Positions 46,301-54,693 of a DNA stretch of 64,000 nucleotides are shown here, piece after piece. A program made the position numbers and the translations under genes. The stretch is from Saprospiraceae bacterium (GTDB lineage Bacteria > Bacteroidota > Bacteroidia > Chitinophagales > Saprospiraceae), in contig JADJWN010000003.1 in assembly GCA_016716335.1 (NCBI GenBank), forward strand, positions 248,001-312,000. Reading direction: 5' to 3'. Every line of letters starts with the position of its first letter. Within the stretch, counting starts at the first letter, position 1. Under the pieces are notes generated by a model. The model saw only the letters and a program-made list of their open reading frames with translations, had not been told where the DNA came from and ran no database searches.

Positions 46301-46519
46301 CTATTGGTTCAAATGTCTTAACATTTCGAGGTACAGTTCTTCCAGTTTACTGCGTGCCCAGGGAGTTTTTCTGAAAAACTGAAGGCAGGATTTTATGGAT
46401 GGGTCAAATTTAAAACAATTGACCCGCATTCTTTCTGCCAGTCCTTCCCAGTCGTAATGGGCATGCAGCTGTATCAGCATTTTTTCGAGGGTCACTCCGT
46501 GAAGCGGGTCATTGGACAT
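46301..46519 (-). CDS. VF530/DUF2132-family small protein
   Basis: From ATG 46519 the 72-aa product reads MSNDPLHGVTLEKMLIQL, then WEGLAERMRVNCFKFDPSIKSCLQFFRKTPWAR, the DUF2132/VF530 pattern. It is a small helical protein thought to bind DNA. The open frame extends eight codons further upstream, but MSNDPLHG is the family start. Size and motifs fit well; the function is not established. Confidence 0.9.
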   Translation of the reverse strand: MSNDPLHGVTLEKMLIQLHAHYDWEGLAERMRVNCFKFDPSIKSCLQFFRKTPWARSKLEELYLEMLRHLNQ

Positions 46520-46622
46520 AAAACTTTTAAATGATATACACACTTTACTAAAGTGATAAAATCATGAATTGTTTACATTTACCATGTAATTGGTAACAAG
46601 GTTTGACACTTATTTATTGACT

Positions 46623-47132
46623 ATGGCGCAAAGATTTTTTACAACCATACCGGGATACTATTGGCGCCATGCATCCAACGCTGACGGTGCTGACATAAGA
46701 CATATTATATACTCTGCATTGGACGAGCATGGTTTGCAACCTGAACCTGAGATTACAGACAAAGATCTGTACGATATTGAGCTATATTATAAAAATCACT
46801 TTTTTGGTGTATTAACAGATTCAGATAATGTGGTAAAAGGCACTTTTGCTCTCTATAATATGGGAAACGGTGTGGCCGAAATCCGGAAAATGTACCTACC
46901 GGCGGAGCATAGGGGTAAAGGCTTAGGCAAGTGGATGCTTCAATTTCTGGTAGAGAAAGCACAAAACGAAGGTTATCACGGGTTGGTTCTGGAAACGGCT
47001 TCTTGTCTCAACAAGGCCATTGCACTGTACAGGTCATTTGGTTTTGAGACTGTATGCGGGCATAATGCATCTCCCCGCTGTGATGTCTGTATGTCTCTGA
47101 AGCTGCTCACAATGCCCGATACACAGAATTAA
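46623..47132 (+). CDS. GNAT-family N-acetyltransferase
   Basis: The ATG at 46623 gives a 169-aa single GNAT domain. AEIRKMYLPAEHRGKGLGKWMLQFLVEKA holds the acetyl-CoA pyrophosphate-binding R/Q-x-x-G-x-G/A motif. LVLETASCLNKAIALYRSFGFETV is the usual motif B region. The target is unknown; the HHH-like N-terminal ADIRHIIYSALDEHG fits a stand-alone small-molecule or peptide acetylase. It is divergent from the VF530 gene. Confidence 0.88.
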   Translation: MAQRFFTTIPGYYWRHASNADGADIRHIIYSALDEHGLQPEPEITDKDLYDIELYYKNHFFGVLTDSDNVVKGTFALYNMGNGVAEIRKMYLPAEHRGKGLGKWMLQFLVEKAQNEGYHGLVLETASCLNKAIALYRSFGFETVCGHNASPRCDVCMSLKLLTMPDTQN

Positions 47133-47196
47133 CACCCGAATACTTCCAAATCCCGGGCTAAAAGCTTTACTTTGGGGCTTAATAAGGGGCTCGTTC

Positions 47197-49269
47197 ATGC
47201 ATCGTCTGATTGTCATCATTTTTATGCTCTTGTCATGTATGGCAAGGCTGCATGCACAGCAGCCTGAGGAGATTCAATCCAATAATCTGCTGTCCAATAT
47301 CATCGAAGATTTTCTGGAGACAGTGGAGGCAGAGGAGTTTGATTTCAATACATTGCTCGAGACACTCAGCTTCTTTTACGAAAATCCGCTGGATATCAAT
47401 ACGGTGACTGAACAGGATCTGAGAGAGCTGATCATCCTTAATGAAATACAGATTGGCAATTTCATAAACTACCGCAACAGCTTTGGTGATTTTCTGAGTA
47501 TTTATGAACTGCAGGCTATTCCATCATGGGATCTGGGCACCATACGCAATGTCCTTCCTTTTTTGAGACATGGAGGCTCAGGAATGGATTTTTACCTGAA
47601 TTTCAGGGATGCTCTGCGCAACGGGAATTCACTGATGTTTCTTAAGGCCAAACGAGTGCTGGAGCAAAGGAAAGGATACAAGCCCAATGCGGCAGGTATC
47701 ACACCCTATCAGGGAGATCCCAATCACCTGTATGTTCGCTACCGGTACGAGTTCGGACAATTGTTCAGAGCAGGATTTACCATGGAGAAGGATCCCGGAG
47801 AGCCCTTCTTCAGCGGGGTTAACAGGTATGGCTTCGATTTTTATTCCTTTTTTGTCAATGCACGCAATATCAATCGTACCATAAGGGAATTGTCGATAGG
47901 AGATTACAGTATCAGCCTCGGACAGGGGCTCATTCTGCAAAACTTTTTTGGCGGCGGTAAATCTTCCTTTGTGTTGAATGTAAAAAGAGGAGGACGGATG
48001 ATACGGCCTTACAATTCTGTCAATGAGACCAATTTTTACAGAGGGGTTGCCACAGAGCTGAGATTGAGCCGATACTTCACACTGGGTCTTTTCGGATCAT
48101 ACCGGTACACCAATGGCAGGGTGCTCACTGATACTTTGGACAATACAGATTTTGAACGTTTTACTTCTCTGGCGACTGATGGTTTTCACCGGACAGTGAG
48201 TGAGATCAGCCGTAAAAATCAGATTCTGCAGACCAATGGCGGAGGCAGGTTGAGTTTTCAGAAAAACAATTTCCGCATTTCGGTCAACGGGCTTTACACT
48301 ACATTTGACAAACCCTTCCAGAGAGATGAAGCGCTTTACCGCAGATTTTTATTTTCGGGCAGCCGATTGGTCAATACCAGCATTGATTACAGCTACCGTT
48401 ACCGTAATTTTACTTTTTACGGAGAGTCTGCAAGAAGCGACAATGGGGGCATGGCAAATCTGCACGGTCTTTTGCTCGGATTGGACAGACGATTGGATAT
48501 AGCTTTGGTGTACAGAGATTACGGGGCAGATTATCAGGTGCTGAATGCCAATGCCTTTGGTGAAGGGTCCCAGCCGGTCAATGAGAAGGGAGTATATCTG
48601 GGTATGGAAATCCGCCCTTTTAAAAACGTGGTTTTCAGTACTTATTTTGACTTCTGGGAAAATCCCTGGGCATCTTTCAGAAGGGATGGACCCGGTACTG
48701 GCAGGGAGTTTTTTGCCAAAATGTCCTATGTGCTTAAACGAAAACTGGAATTTTATATTCAATACAGATATGAAGAAAAACTGCGCAACAGCAGTGACGA
48801 TCGTTTTATCATCGATTTTCCACAGACCATTGTATTGCAGAGACTCAGAGCTCAGCTCAATTATAAGGTCACCAAAGAACTCGAATTAAGGGACAGGATA
48901 GAGTTTTCTTTTTTCGAACAGACGCAAAAATCAGCCGGATTTCTGATGTATCAGGATGTGATTTACAAGCCGATAGCTTCGCCGCTTTCATTCAATTTCA
49001 GATATGCGGTTTTTGATATCAACAGCTTCGATGCCAGAATTTATACTTATGAAAATGACCTGCTGTATGAGTTTTACATCCCATTTTTCCAGAATCGCGG
49101 TTCGAGATTTTATGTGAATTTCAGGTACAGATTAGCCAGAAATTACACATGGGAGTTCAGAGTAGGCAGAACCTATCTGGACAATGTGAGAAGCATCGGT
49201 TCGGGTAATGAAACCATTGAAGGCAATACCCGCACCGAACTGAAAACTCAGCTGAGAATACGCTTTTGA
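47197..49269 (+). CDS. Secreted helix-hairpin-helix / beta-barrel protein
   Basis: This 690-aa protein has a signal peptide (LIVIIFMLLSCMARLHAQ). An N-terminal ComEA-like helix-hairpin-helix stretch follows (about 65-125: NPLDINTVTEQDLRELIILNEIQIGNFINYRNSFGDF, then IYELQAI). After it come about 550 residues of amphipathic, aromatic-rich strands (SYRYTNGRVL, YIQYRYEEKLR, FYVNFRYRLARNYTWEFRVGR), typical of an outer-membrane barrel. Proteins of this build are known in Bacteroidota but not assigned; DNA uptake has been suggested for HhH domains. It lies 1 bp before the Smr gene. Confidence 0.82.
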   Translation: MHRLIVIIFMLLSCMARLHAQQPEEIQSNNLLSNIIEDFLETVEAEEFDFNTLLETLSFFYENPLDINTVTEQDLRELIILNEIQIGNFINYRNSFGDFLSIYELQAIPSWDLGTIRNVLPFLRHGGSGMDFYLNFRDALRNGNSLMFLKAKRVLEQRKGYKPNAAGITPYQGDPNHLYVRYRYEFGQLFRAGFTMEKDPGEPFFSGVNRYGFDFYSFFVNARNINRTIRELSIGDYSISLGQGLILQNFFGGGKSSFVLNVKRGGRMIRPYNSVNETNFYRGVATELRLSRYFTLGLFGSYRYTNGRVLTDTLDNTDFERFTSLATDGFHRTVSEISRKNQILQTNGGGRLSFQKNNFRISVNGLYTTFDKPFQRDEALYRRFLFSGSRLVNTSIDYSYRYRNFTFYGESARSDNGGMANLHGLLLGLDRRLDIALVYRDYGADYQVLNANAFGEGSQPVNEKGVYLGMEIRPFKNVVFSTYFDFWENPWASFRRDGPGTGREFFAKMSYVLKRKLEFYIQYRYEEKLRNSSDDRFIIDFPQTIVLQRLRAQLNYKVTKELELRDRIEFSFFEQTQKSAGFLMYQDVIYKPIASPLSFNFRYAVFDINSFDARIYTYENDLLYEFYIPFFQNRGSRFYVNFRYRLARNYTWEFRVGRTYLDNVRSIGSGNETIEGNTRTELKTQLRIRF

Positions 49270-49270
49270 T

Positions 49271-49786
49271 ATGTTGGACCTCAAGGCATTATGGATTGGT
49301 GATATGCTGCGCATCAGATCGTCCGGCAGGGTGGGGCGCTTTGCGGGAATAAATGCGGAAGGTAAAGCAAGGATAGAATGCGATGGCAAAATTTATCTGG
49401 CAGTACCCGGCAACCTGGAGCTTTTCCGGGAGGAAGTGGATGACTATAAGAAAATTGATGAGTTGCTTGGGTTGAAATCAAAGCAGATACCTAAAAAGAA
49501 AACAGAACCTGTCCCGACAGAGATAGATCTGCATATAGAGGTACTGGCACCGCATCTGCAGCAGGAATTGCCAGCTATGATACTCTCACATCAGCTGGGA
49601 AGGTGTAAACTGTTTGTGGAAGAAGCCATCAGCCGTAAACTGCATCGTATCAAAATAGTGCACGGTAAAGGAGAAGGTGTCCTTAAATCGGAGGTATTGC
49701 ATCTCGTAAAGCAATTCAGAGAAGTCAGTCTCACCTTTGAAGCGAACGACGGAGGAGCAGTCGAAGTGTGGTTTCAATATGTGTGA
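49271..49786 (+). CDS. Smr-domain protein (DUF2027-like, MutS2 C-terminal homology)
   Basis: The 171-aa protein starts with ATG 49271, immediately after the HhH gene. An N-terminal SH3-like beta domain (about 1-55, GDMLRIRSSGRVGRFAGINAEGKARIE) is followed by a lysine-rich linker and an Smr domain with IDLHIEVLAPH and RIKIVHGKGEGVLKSEV, the LDxH and HGxG motifs. Smr domains are nucleases in RNA or DNA processing. The pairing with a barrel/HhH protein is unusual and is noted separately. Confidence 0.87.
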   Translation: MLDLKALWIGDMLRIRSSGRVGRFAGINAEGKARIECDGKIYLAVPGNLELFREEVDDYKKIDELLGLKSKQIPKKKTEPVPTEIDLHIEVLAPHLQQELPAMILSHQLGRCKLFVEEAISRKLHRIKIVHGKGEGVLKSEVLHLVKQFREVSLTFEANDGGAVEVWFQYV

Positions 49787-49953
49787 ATTTTACTGAAAAA
49801 CGTGTTATGCACCTCCACGAAATTATGCTTGTCTGCCTTGAGATTTGAAGCATAGCTTGTAACGCAAAATGCGTGGGACAAAACCATTCAATTCTAAATC
49901 CTGAATTAGGGTAATTTATGGCTTTCAGGCACTATCACTACAAAAGCCGTCTT

Positions 49954-51066
49954 TTAAACTTTTTTCTCTAAGATATCCAGAAGTTTTGGATTTAGATATA
50001 GTTTCTCTTTTCCCACTTTTTCTGATCTCAAAAAACCGTATTTTTCCAATTCTATCAGGTAGTTTCCTGCTGTCTTCAAATTTCCGATATTTCTTTGAAC
50101 CAGATATTGACGCTTGGTATAAGGTAATCGAAATAAAATCTCAATTAAATCCTTTGAATAAATTTTTGGCAGTTTCTTTTTGATTTCTGATGCAGTCTCT
50201 TCCATTGACAGGATAATTTTCCTCAGTGTATTCAATCCTTGTGCGGAAGTTTTTTCAATCATATCAAGCATAAACAAAATATAGTCTTCCCATTCAATTT
50301 TTTCGGTTACATTCTGCAGGTACCTGTAATATTCGACTTTGTTTCTAATAATATAATCACTCAGATAGATTGCCGGTGTGTCCAGTAAACCCGAAAGTTT
50401 CAGATATAATAACAATAAAATTCTTCCCGTTCTTCCGTTTCCATCCGGAAAAGGGTGAATGGCTTCGAACTGATAGTGCATTATGGCCATTTTAATTAAT
50501 GGGTCTATGTCGTTGTTATTCCCACCCTCAGAATTTACCGGCTTATTTATGAACTTCTCTAAATTGGCTAACTTTTCACGTATAACCTGCTCTCCACCTG
50601 GTGGGGTGTAAATAATCTCGCCCAATGCGTTACTTAGGGTCGTCCCGGGAGTATTGCGTATGGACGCATTATTATGTTTAATGCACTGAACAATTTTAAC
50701 GCACAGATTGGTTGTTATAAATGGTTTTCTTTTCAATTCTTCCATTCCCAACCACAATGCATCCTTATAGCTTAAAACCTCTTTTGTGGCTGAATTTATG
50801 GATTTTATGTCAGCGACAAATGATTTGTAAAGGTCATCATTGGTTGTGATAATATTTTCTATTTCTGAGCTCGCTTTAGCCTCCTGTAAATAAATTGTGT
50901 CTAAGAATAATGTTGGGTTAGGTAAATTGCTTAAAGTACCATTCAGTTGTGCCAATGCTCTTGCTGCCGAAATGGTTTTCCTGAGTACGCGTTTTGTTTC
51001 TATGTCTGCCTTAGGTGGCAACAATGGCAGTTCATTGTATGGAATATTTCGGTCGAATTTTGGCAT
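49954..51066 (-). CDS. Fic-family AMPylase-type protein
   Basis: The 370-aa protein has the Fic core motif HPFPDGNGRTGRILLL. SSEIENIITT (about residue 70-78) matches the inhibitory helix motif (S/T)xxxE(G/N), placed before the core, so it is a class II Fic. A C-terminal winged-helix region (about 290-365, YTKRQYLVQRNIGNLKTAGNYL) is also typical. Fic enzymes usually transfer AMP to a target Tyr or Thr. I start at ATG 51066; TTG 51075 is an alternative. No toxin-antitoxin partner is adjacent. Confidence 0.92.
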   Translation of the reverse strand: MPKFDRNIPYNELPLLPPKADIETKRVLRKTISAARALAQLNGTLSNLPNPTLFLDTIYLQEAKASSEIENIITTNDDLYKSFVADIKSINSATKEVLSYKDALWLGMEELKRKPFITTNLCVKIVQCIKHNNASIRNTPGTTLSNALGEIIYTPPGGEQVIREKLANLEKFINKPVNSEGGNNNDIDPLIKMAIMHYQFEAIHPFPDGNGRTGRILLLLYLKLSGLLDTPAIYLSDYIIRNKVEYYRYLQNVTEKIEWEDYILFMLDMIEKTSAQGLNTLRKIILSMEETASEIKKKLPKIYSKDLIEILFRLPYTKRQYLVQRNIGNLKTAGNYLIELEKYGFLRSEKVGKEKLYLNPKLLDILEKKV

Positions 51067-51206
51067 TTTTGTCAAATGTAAATTTTACACTCGTTGTTAA
51101 TAAGAGGGTAAAAATACATAAAATTTACTCTTGTATTGAAATTAGCAGTAAGGAATACTTACGTAAGAATTGCTGAAGCAGATAATATTTTTAGATACTT
51201 CCGAAA

Positions 51207-52406
51207 TTATCCTTTTTCAATCGCTGTAATACCGGGCAGCTCCCTGCCTTCCAGGAGTTCGAGCATGGCACCTCCGCCCGTGGATACAAAGCTTACCTTG
51301 TCTTCCAGCCCGGATTGATTGATGGCTGATACAGAGTCACCGCCACCTATCAGGGAGAACGCCCCTTTTTCAGTAGCATCAGCGACTGCCTGTGCCACAG
51401 CAAAGGTACCCCTGGAAAACCGCTCCATCTCAAAGACACCCATAGGTCCGTTCCAGAGGATGGTCTTAGACTGCAGAATCACATTTCGATAGGTTTTGGC
51501 AGCTTCCGGACCGATATCGAGCCCCAGCCATTCTTCGGGTATATGGCTGCTTTTGGCAACAGATACCTCTGCATCTGCACTGAATCTGTCAGCTATGACT
51601 GAATCTTCCGGCAGGTAGATATGGGTGCCTTTATTCCTGGCTTTATCCAGTATTTTTAAAGCCAGCTCTGCATAATCGGGTTCGAACAGGGATTTACCGA
51701 TTTTGCCCCCTTTGGCAGCAATAAAGGTATAAGCCATTCCACCACCAATGAGGATGTAGTCAGTACGGTCTATCAGATTTTCCAGCAGCTTGATTTTGTC
51801 AGAGACCTTGGCGCCACCTACGATAGCAGTGACCGGATGCACCGCTTCTTTCAGTATTTTATTGCCATTGGATACTTCAGCGGCCATGAGATAGCCGAAT
51901 CCTTTATGGTCGGCATCAAAAAATTCAGCAATAGTGGCGGTAGATGCATGTGCCCTGTGCGCCGTACCAAAGGCATCATTGATGTAAATCTGGCCATGCC
52001 TGCTGAGCTTTTGTGCAAAATCCCGGTCGCCTTTTTCTTCTTCCGGATAAAAACGCAGATTTTCCAGCAGTAGTACTTCCCCATCTTTCAATGATGCGGA
52101 TGCGCTGAATGCACTGTCTGAAATGCAGTCATCCTCAAACTTTACTGCATAGGGTTGGAGCAAATCACCAAGGTGCCTTTCAATGTGTTTGAGTGAATAC
52201 TTGTGTTCAGGGCCTCCTTTGGGTCTTCCCAGATGACTCATCAATACCACACTGCCTCCATCATTCAGTATTTTCATGATGGTCGGTACCGCAGATCTGA
52301 TCCGGGTATCATCCGTAATCTTGAAATCTGCATCTAAGGGTACATTAAAATCCACCCTCATGACTACTCTTTTTCCATGGAAGTTAGTTTGGTCAAAGGC
52401 AAGCAT
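51207..52406 (-). CDS. pgk: Phosphoglycerate kinase
   Basis: The 399-aa protein is full length. RVVMRVDFNVPLD is the N-terminal signature, VVLMSHLGRPKG binds 3-phosphoglycerate, AIVGGAKVSDKI and ILWNGPMGVFE follow, and GGGDSVSAINQ is the nucleotide-binding loop. It transfers phosphate from 1,3-bisphosphoglycerate to ADP in glycolysis. It follows gapA by 71 bp on the same strand, as in many bacteria, and ends 141 bp from the divergent Fic gene. Confidence 0.98.
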   Translation of the reverse strand: MLAFDQTNFHGKRVVMRVDFNVPLDADFKITDDTRIRSAVPTIMKILNDGGSVVLMSHLGRPKGGPEHKYSLKHIERHLGDLLQPYAVKFEDDCISDSAFSASASLKDGEVLLLENLRFYPEEEKGDRDFAQKLSRHGQIYINDAFGTAHRAHASTATIAEFFDADHKGFGYLMAAEVSNGNKILKEAVHPVTAIVGGAKVSDKIKLLENLIDRTDYILIGGGMAYTFIAAKGGKIGKSLFEPDYAELALKILDKARNKGTHIYLPEDSVIADRFSADAEVSVAKSSHIPEEWLGLDIGPEAAKTYRNVILQSKTILWNGPMGVFEMERFSRGTFAVAQAVADATEKGAFSLIGGGDSVSAINQSGLEDKVSFVSTGGGAMLELLEGRELPGITAIEKG

Positions 52407-52477
52407 GGTTATAATAATTTTGGATTTGAAAAAAGAAGGGCAACGGCTGTGTTTGCCTGTGCCCCTTATGACTTTAA

Positions 52478-53491
52478 TTATTTACTGATCAGGCCTGCAA
52501 AGTGCTGCAGTGTCCTTACCAATTGTGAGACATAACTCATCTCATTGTCGTACCAGCTTACGGTCTTGACCATCTGGGTGGAGCCGTTTTTGATTACTTT
52601 GGTCTGTGTGGCATCAAACAGGCTGCCGTAGGTCGTACCGATGATATCACTGCTTACGATCTCATCTTCCGTATATCCGAAACTTTCGTTGGCCGCAGCT
52701 TTCATGGCTGCATTGACTTCTTCTATAGTAACCTCTTTGTTCAGGATAGTAAACAATTCGGTGAGAGACCCGGTCAGTGTGGGGACTCTCTGTGCACCAC
52801 CATCCAGTTTGCCTTTAAGGTTGGGCAAAACCAAGCCTATAGCTTTGGCTGCACCGGTGCTGTTGGGTACTATGTTTTGAGCTGCTGCACGGGCTCTTCT
52901 CAGGTCACCTTTGGCATGCGGAGAATCCTGGGTATTCTGATCGTTGGTGTAAGCATGTATGGTAGTCATCAATCCTGTGACGATCCCAAATTCACGGTCC
53001 AGTACCTGTGCCATGGGAGCCAGGCAGTTGGTGGTGCAGCTTGCACAGCTAATCACTGTCTCACTGCCGTCAAGGATATCGTGATTTACATTGTACACCA
53101 CCGTTTTCAGATCACCGGTAGCAGGTGCAGATATCACCACTTTTTTGGCACCCGCTGCAATGTGGGCCTCTGCATTGGCTTTATCTGTAAAAAAACCGGT
53201 GCATTCCAGCACTACATCTACGTCATGAGCACCCCAGGGTATCTGAGAGGGATCTTTCTGTGCATAGACCATGATATCTTCGCCATTCACAAAGATGCGG
53301 TCTTCGCCGGCCGTGACATCCTCATTAAATCTGCCCTGAGCCGTATCATATTTTAGCAGGTGCGCCAGTACTTTGGGATTGGTGAGGTCATTGACAGCTA
53401 CTACGTCAATTCCTTCCATATTGTAGATCTGCCGGTACACCAGCCTTCCTATTCTTCCGAATCCATTGATTGCAATACGTTTTTTAGCCAT
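52478..53491 (-). CDS. gapA: Type I glyceraldehyde-3-phosphate dehydrogenase
   Basis: The 337-aa protein has INGFGRIGRLVYRQI for NAD binding, ASCTTNCLAPMAQVL with the catalytic cysteine, and RVPTLTGSLTELFTIL and SWYDNEMSYVSQLV at the C-terminal end. It oxidises glyceraldehyde-3-phosphate to 1,3-bisphosphoglycerate with NAD. Asp rather than a Ser/Ala after the second NAD strand (NDLTNPK) is consistent with NAD specificity. It is upstream of pgk. The first tandem module begins 108 bp beyond its start codon. Confidence 0.98.
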   Translation of the reverse strand: MAKKRIAINGFGRIGRLVYRQIYNMEGIDVVAVNDLTNPKVLAHLLKYDTAQGRFNEDVTAGEDRIFVNGEDIMVYAQKDPSQIPWGAHDVDVVLECTGFFTDKANAEAHIAAGAKKVVISAPATGDLKTVVYNVNHDILDGSETVISCASCTTNCLAPMAQVLDREFGIVTGLMTTIHAYTNDQNTQDSPHAKGDLRRARAAAQNIVPNSTGAAKAIGLVLPNLKGKLDGGAQRVPTLTGSLTELFTILNKEVTIEEVNAAMKAAANESFGYTEDEIVSSDIIGTTYGSLFDATQTKVIKNGSTQMVKTVSWYDNEMSYVSQLVRTLQHFAGLISK

Positions 53492-53741
53492 GATGATTGT
53501 ATTTTAGTATAAATTGAAAAAGATAATTTGTCATAACCTGCCAGGCAGGCTCAAGAGCGCCACAAAAATAAGTAAAAAAGATGATTGACAAATGTTTGTT
53601 CGGCAGCATTTAATGTTAAAGTATAAAGAAATCTGGAGACATGTTGTGGATTGACTGATATTATGGATTGAATCTGTGTGAATTCAGGACATTTTATCCA
53701 AAAAATTAATGGGAAAATTATAGAATTAAAATCATTTATAC

Positions 53742-53749
53742 TATGTTTG
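53742..53749 (+). promoter_or_regulatory. Candidate -7 box, module 1
   Basis: TATGTTTG fits TAnnTTTG. It lies 53 bp before the microsatellite and 168 bp before the start codon, so the microsatellite is in the transcribed leader. The equivalent box in modules 2 and 3 is TATATTTG. No strong -33 element is seen. Confidence 0.5.
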
Positions 53750-53801
53750 TGTATCACATAAAGTAAGGTATGCAGCTCTATGAATCAAATAAAGGCATAA
53801 T

Positions 53802-53829
53802 TTACAGTACAGTACAGTACAGTACAGTA
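53802..53829 (+). repeat. Pentanucleotide microsatellite, module 1 (about 5 units)
   Basis: One TTACA unit (53802-53806) is followed by four GTACA units and a partial one. It lies in the leader between the -7 box and the ATG at 53918. The corresponding tracts in modules 2 and 3 have 12 and 7 units. Confidence 0.92.
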
Positions 53830-53917
53830 TAGAAAGCTATCTGATGATCCTCCCTGATTTACAGAATAATGGTGTTTGGATAAGAAATATTATTTTGTAA
53901 ATCGAAAAAATTATATC

Positions 53918-54628
53918 ATGAAAAATCTTTTTATTTTTGTATTTTTAAATGTTATTCTGACTAATGTCAATCTCAAAGCTCAATGCGGCTTTAAAAATAT
54001 TGAGATTGATTCCTGTTGTATTACAGTAGAAGTATTGGAAAATGAATATCCCAGGTGGTCGGTAAAGATTGACACACTGACTACCATCTGGAGCATGGAT
54101 CTGGACAGCAACAGGTTTACCTATTGTTTTGACACTAAGGATAGTTTTGAATTGGAGTTGATATATTATAATGAATTCGGATTTCCGGGATGCGGAGCTT
54201 CACAATGGGTGAATATTGAAGAGATTTGTGTCATTGATACTCCGTGCATTCAGTATCTGTGTTGGGAGATGTTGGGAGGATGTTGTGAACTGGATACAAT
54301 TAAAGCATTTGAAATAGAAGTGAATGGTGTGCCAATAACAATTCCGATAGGACCTCAGTATGTGGCAGGTGCCTATAATTGGCTTGCGAGTACAATGGTG
54401 TCTATTTTAGAGAGTTATAGTTATGTAGGATTATTAGAATCTGAAACTGAGTATATTGATTGTAAGAAAGGAGGTATAACTCCTATTCCAGGATTTTATT
54501 TTTTAAATTCATCGGTTAGAATCAATGCAATCAGTGGTGTAGTAAATTGTGCCGGTCCTGGAGATCCACCGGAGTGGAAAGATACCCAAGTTAATTTTCT
54601 GCAGTTTCCTGAAGGATGTTTTGAATAG
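53918..54628 (+). CDS. Cysteine-rich secreted protein, module 1
   Basis: I start at ATG 53918, because MKNLFIFVFLNVILTNVNLKAQ is a clean signal peptide; an upstream TTG is in frame but gives no better leader. The 236-aa precursor has 13 cysteines in the mature part, all kept in the other two copies. Visible segments are CGFKNIEIDSCCITVEV, CWEMLGGCCELD and a hydrophobic VNGVPITIPIGPQYV. There is no T9SS sorting domain, so it is probably periplasmic or released by another route. It differs between copies mainly at 54415-54505. I do not recognise a family. It lies 65 bp before its LRR-like partner. Confidence 0.8.
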   Translation: MKNLFIFVFLNVILTNVNLKAQCGFKNIEIDSCCITVEVLENEYPRWSVKIDTLTTIWSMDLDSNRFTYCFDTKDSFELELIYYNEFGFPGCGASQWVNIEEICVIDTPCIQYLCWEMLGGCCELDTIKAFEIEVNGVPITIPIGPQYVAGAYNWLASTMVSILESYSYVGLLESETEYIDCKKGGITPIPGFYFLNSSVRINAISGVVNCAGPGDPPEWKDTQVNFLQFPEGCFE

Positions 54629-54640
54629 CTTTTTCTTAAC

Positions 54641-54677
54641 AATTGGTGAATACATTTAATACATGTATTCACCAATT
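54641..54677 (+). repeat. 15-bp perfect hairpin between the two genes, module 1
   Basis: AATTGGTGAATACAT and ATGTATTCACCAATT flank TTAATAC. There is no T-tract after the stem, so it is unlikely to be a strong terminator. The same structure is present in modules 2 and 3. It ends 16 bp before the LRR gene ATG, so it could affect translation, processing or relative expression of the two genes. Confidence 0.88.
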
Positions 54678-54693
54678 ACAAAACACAATTAAT

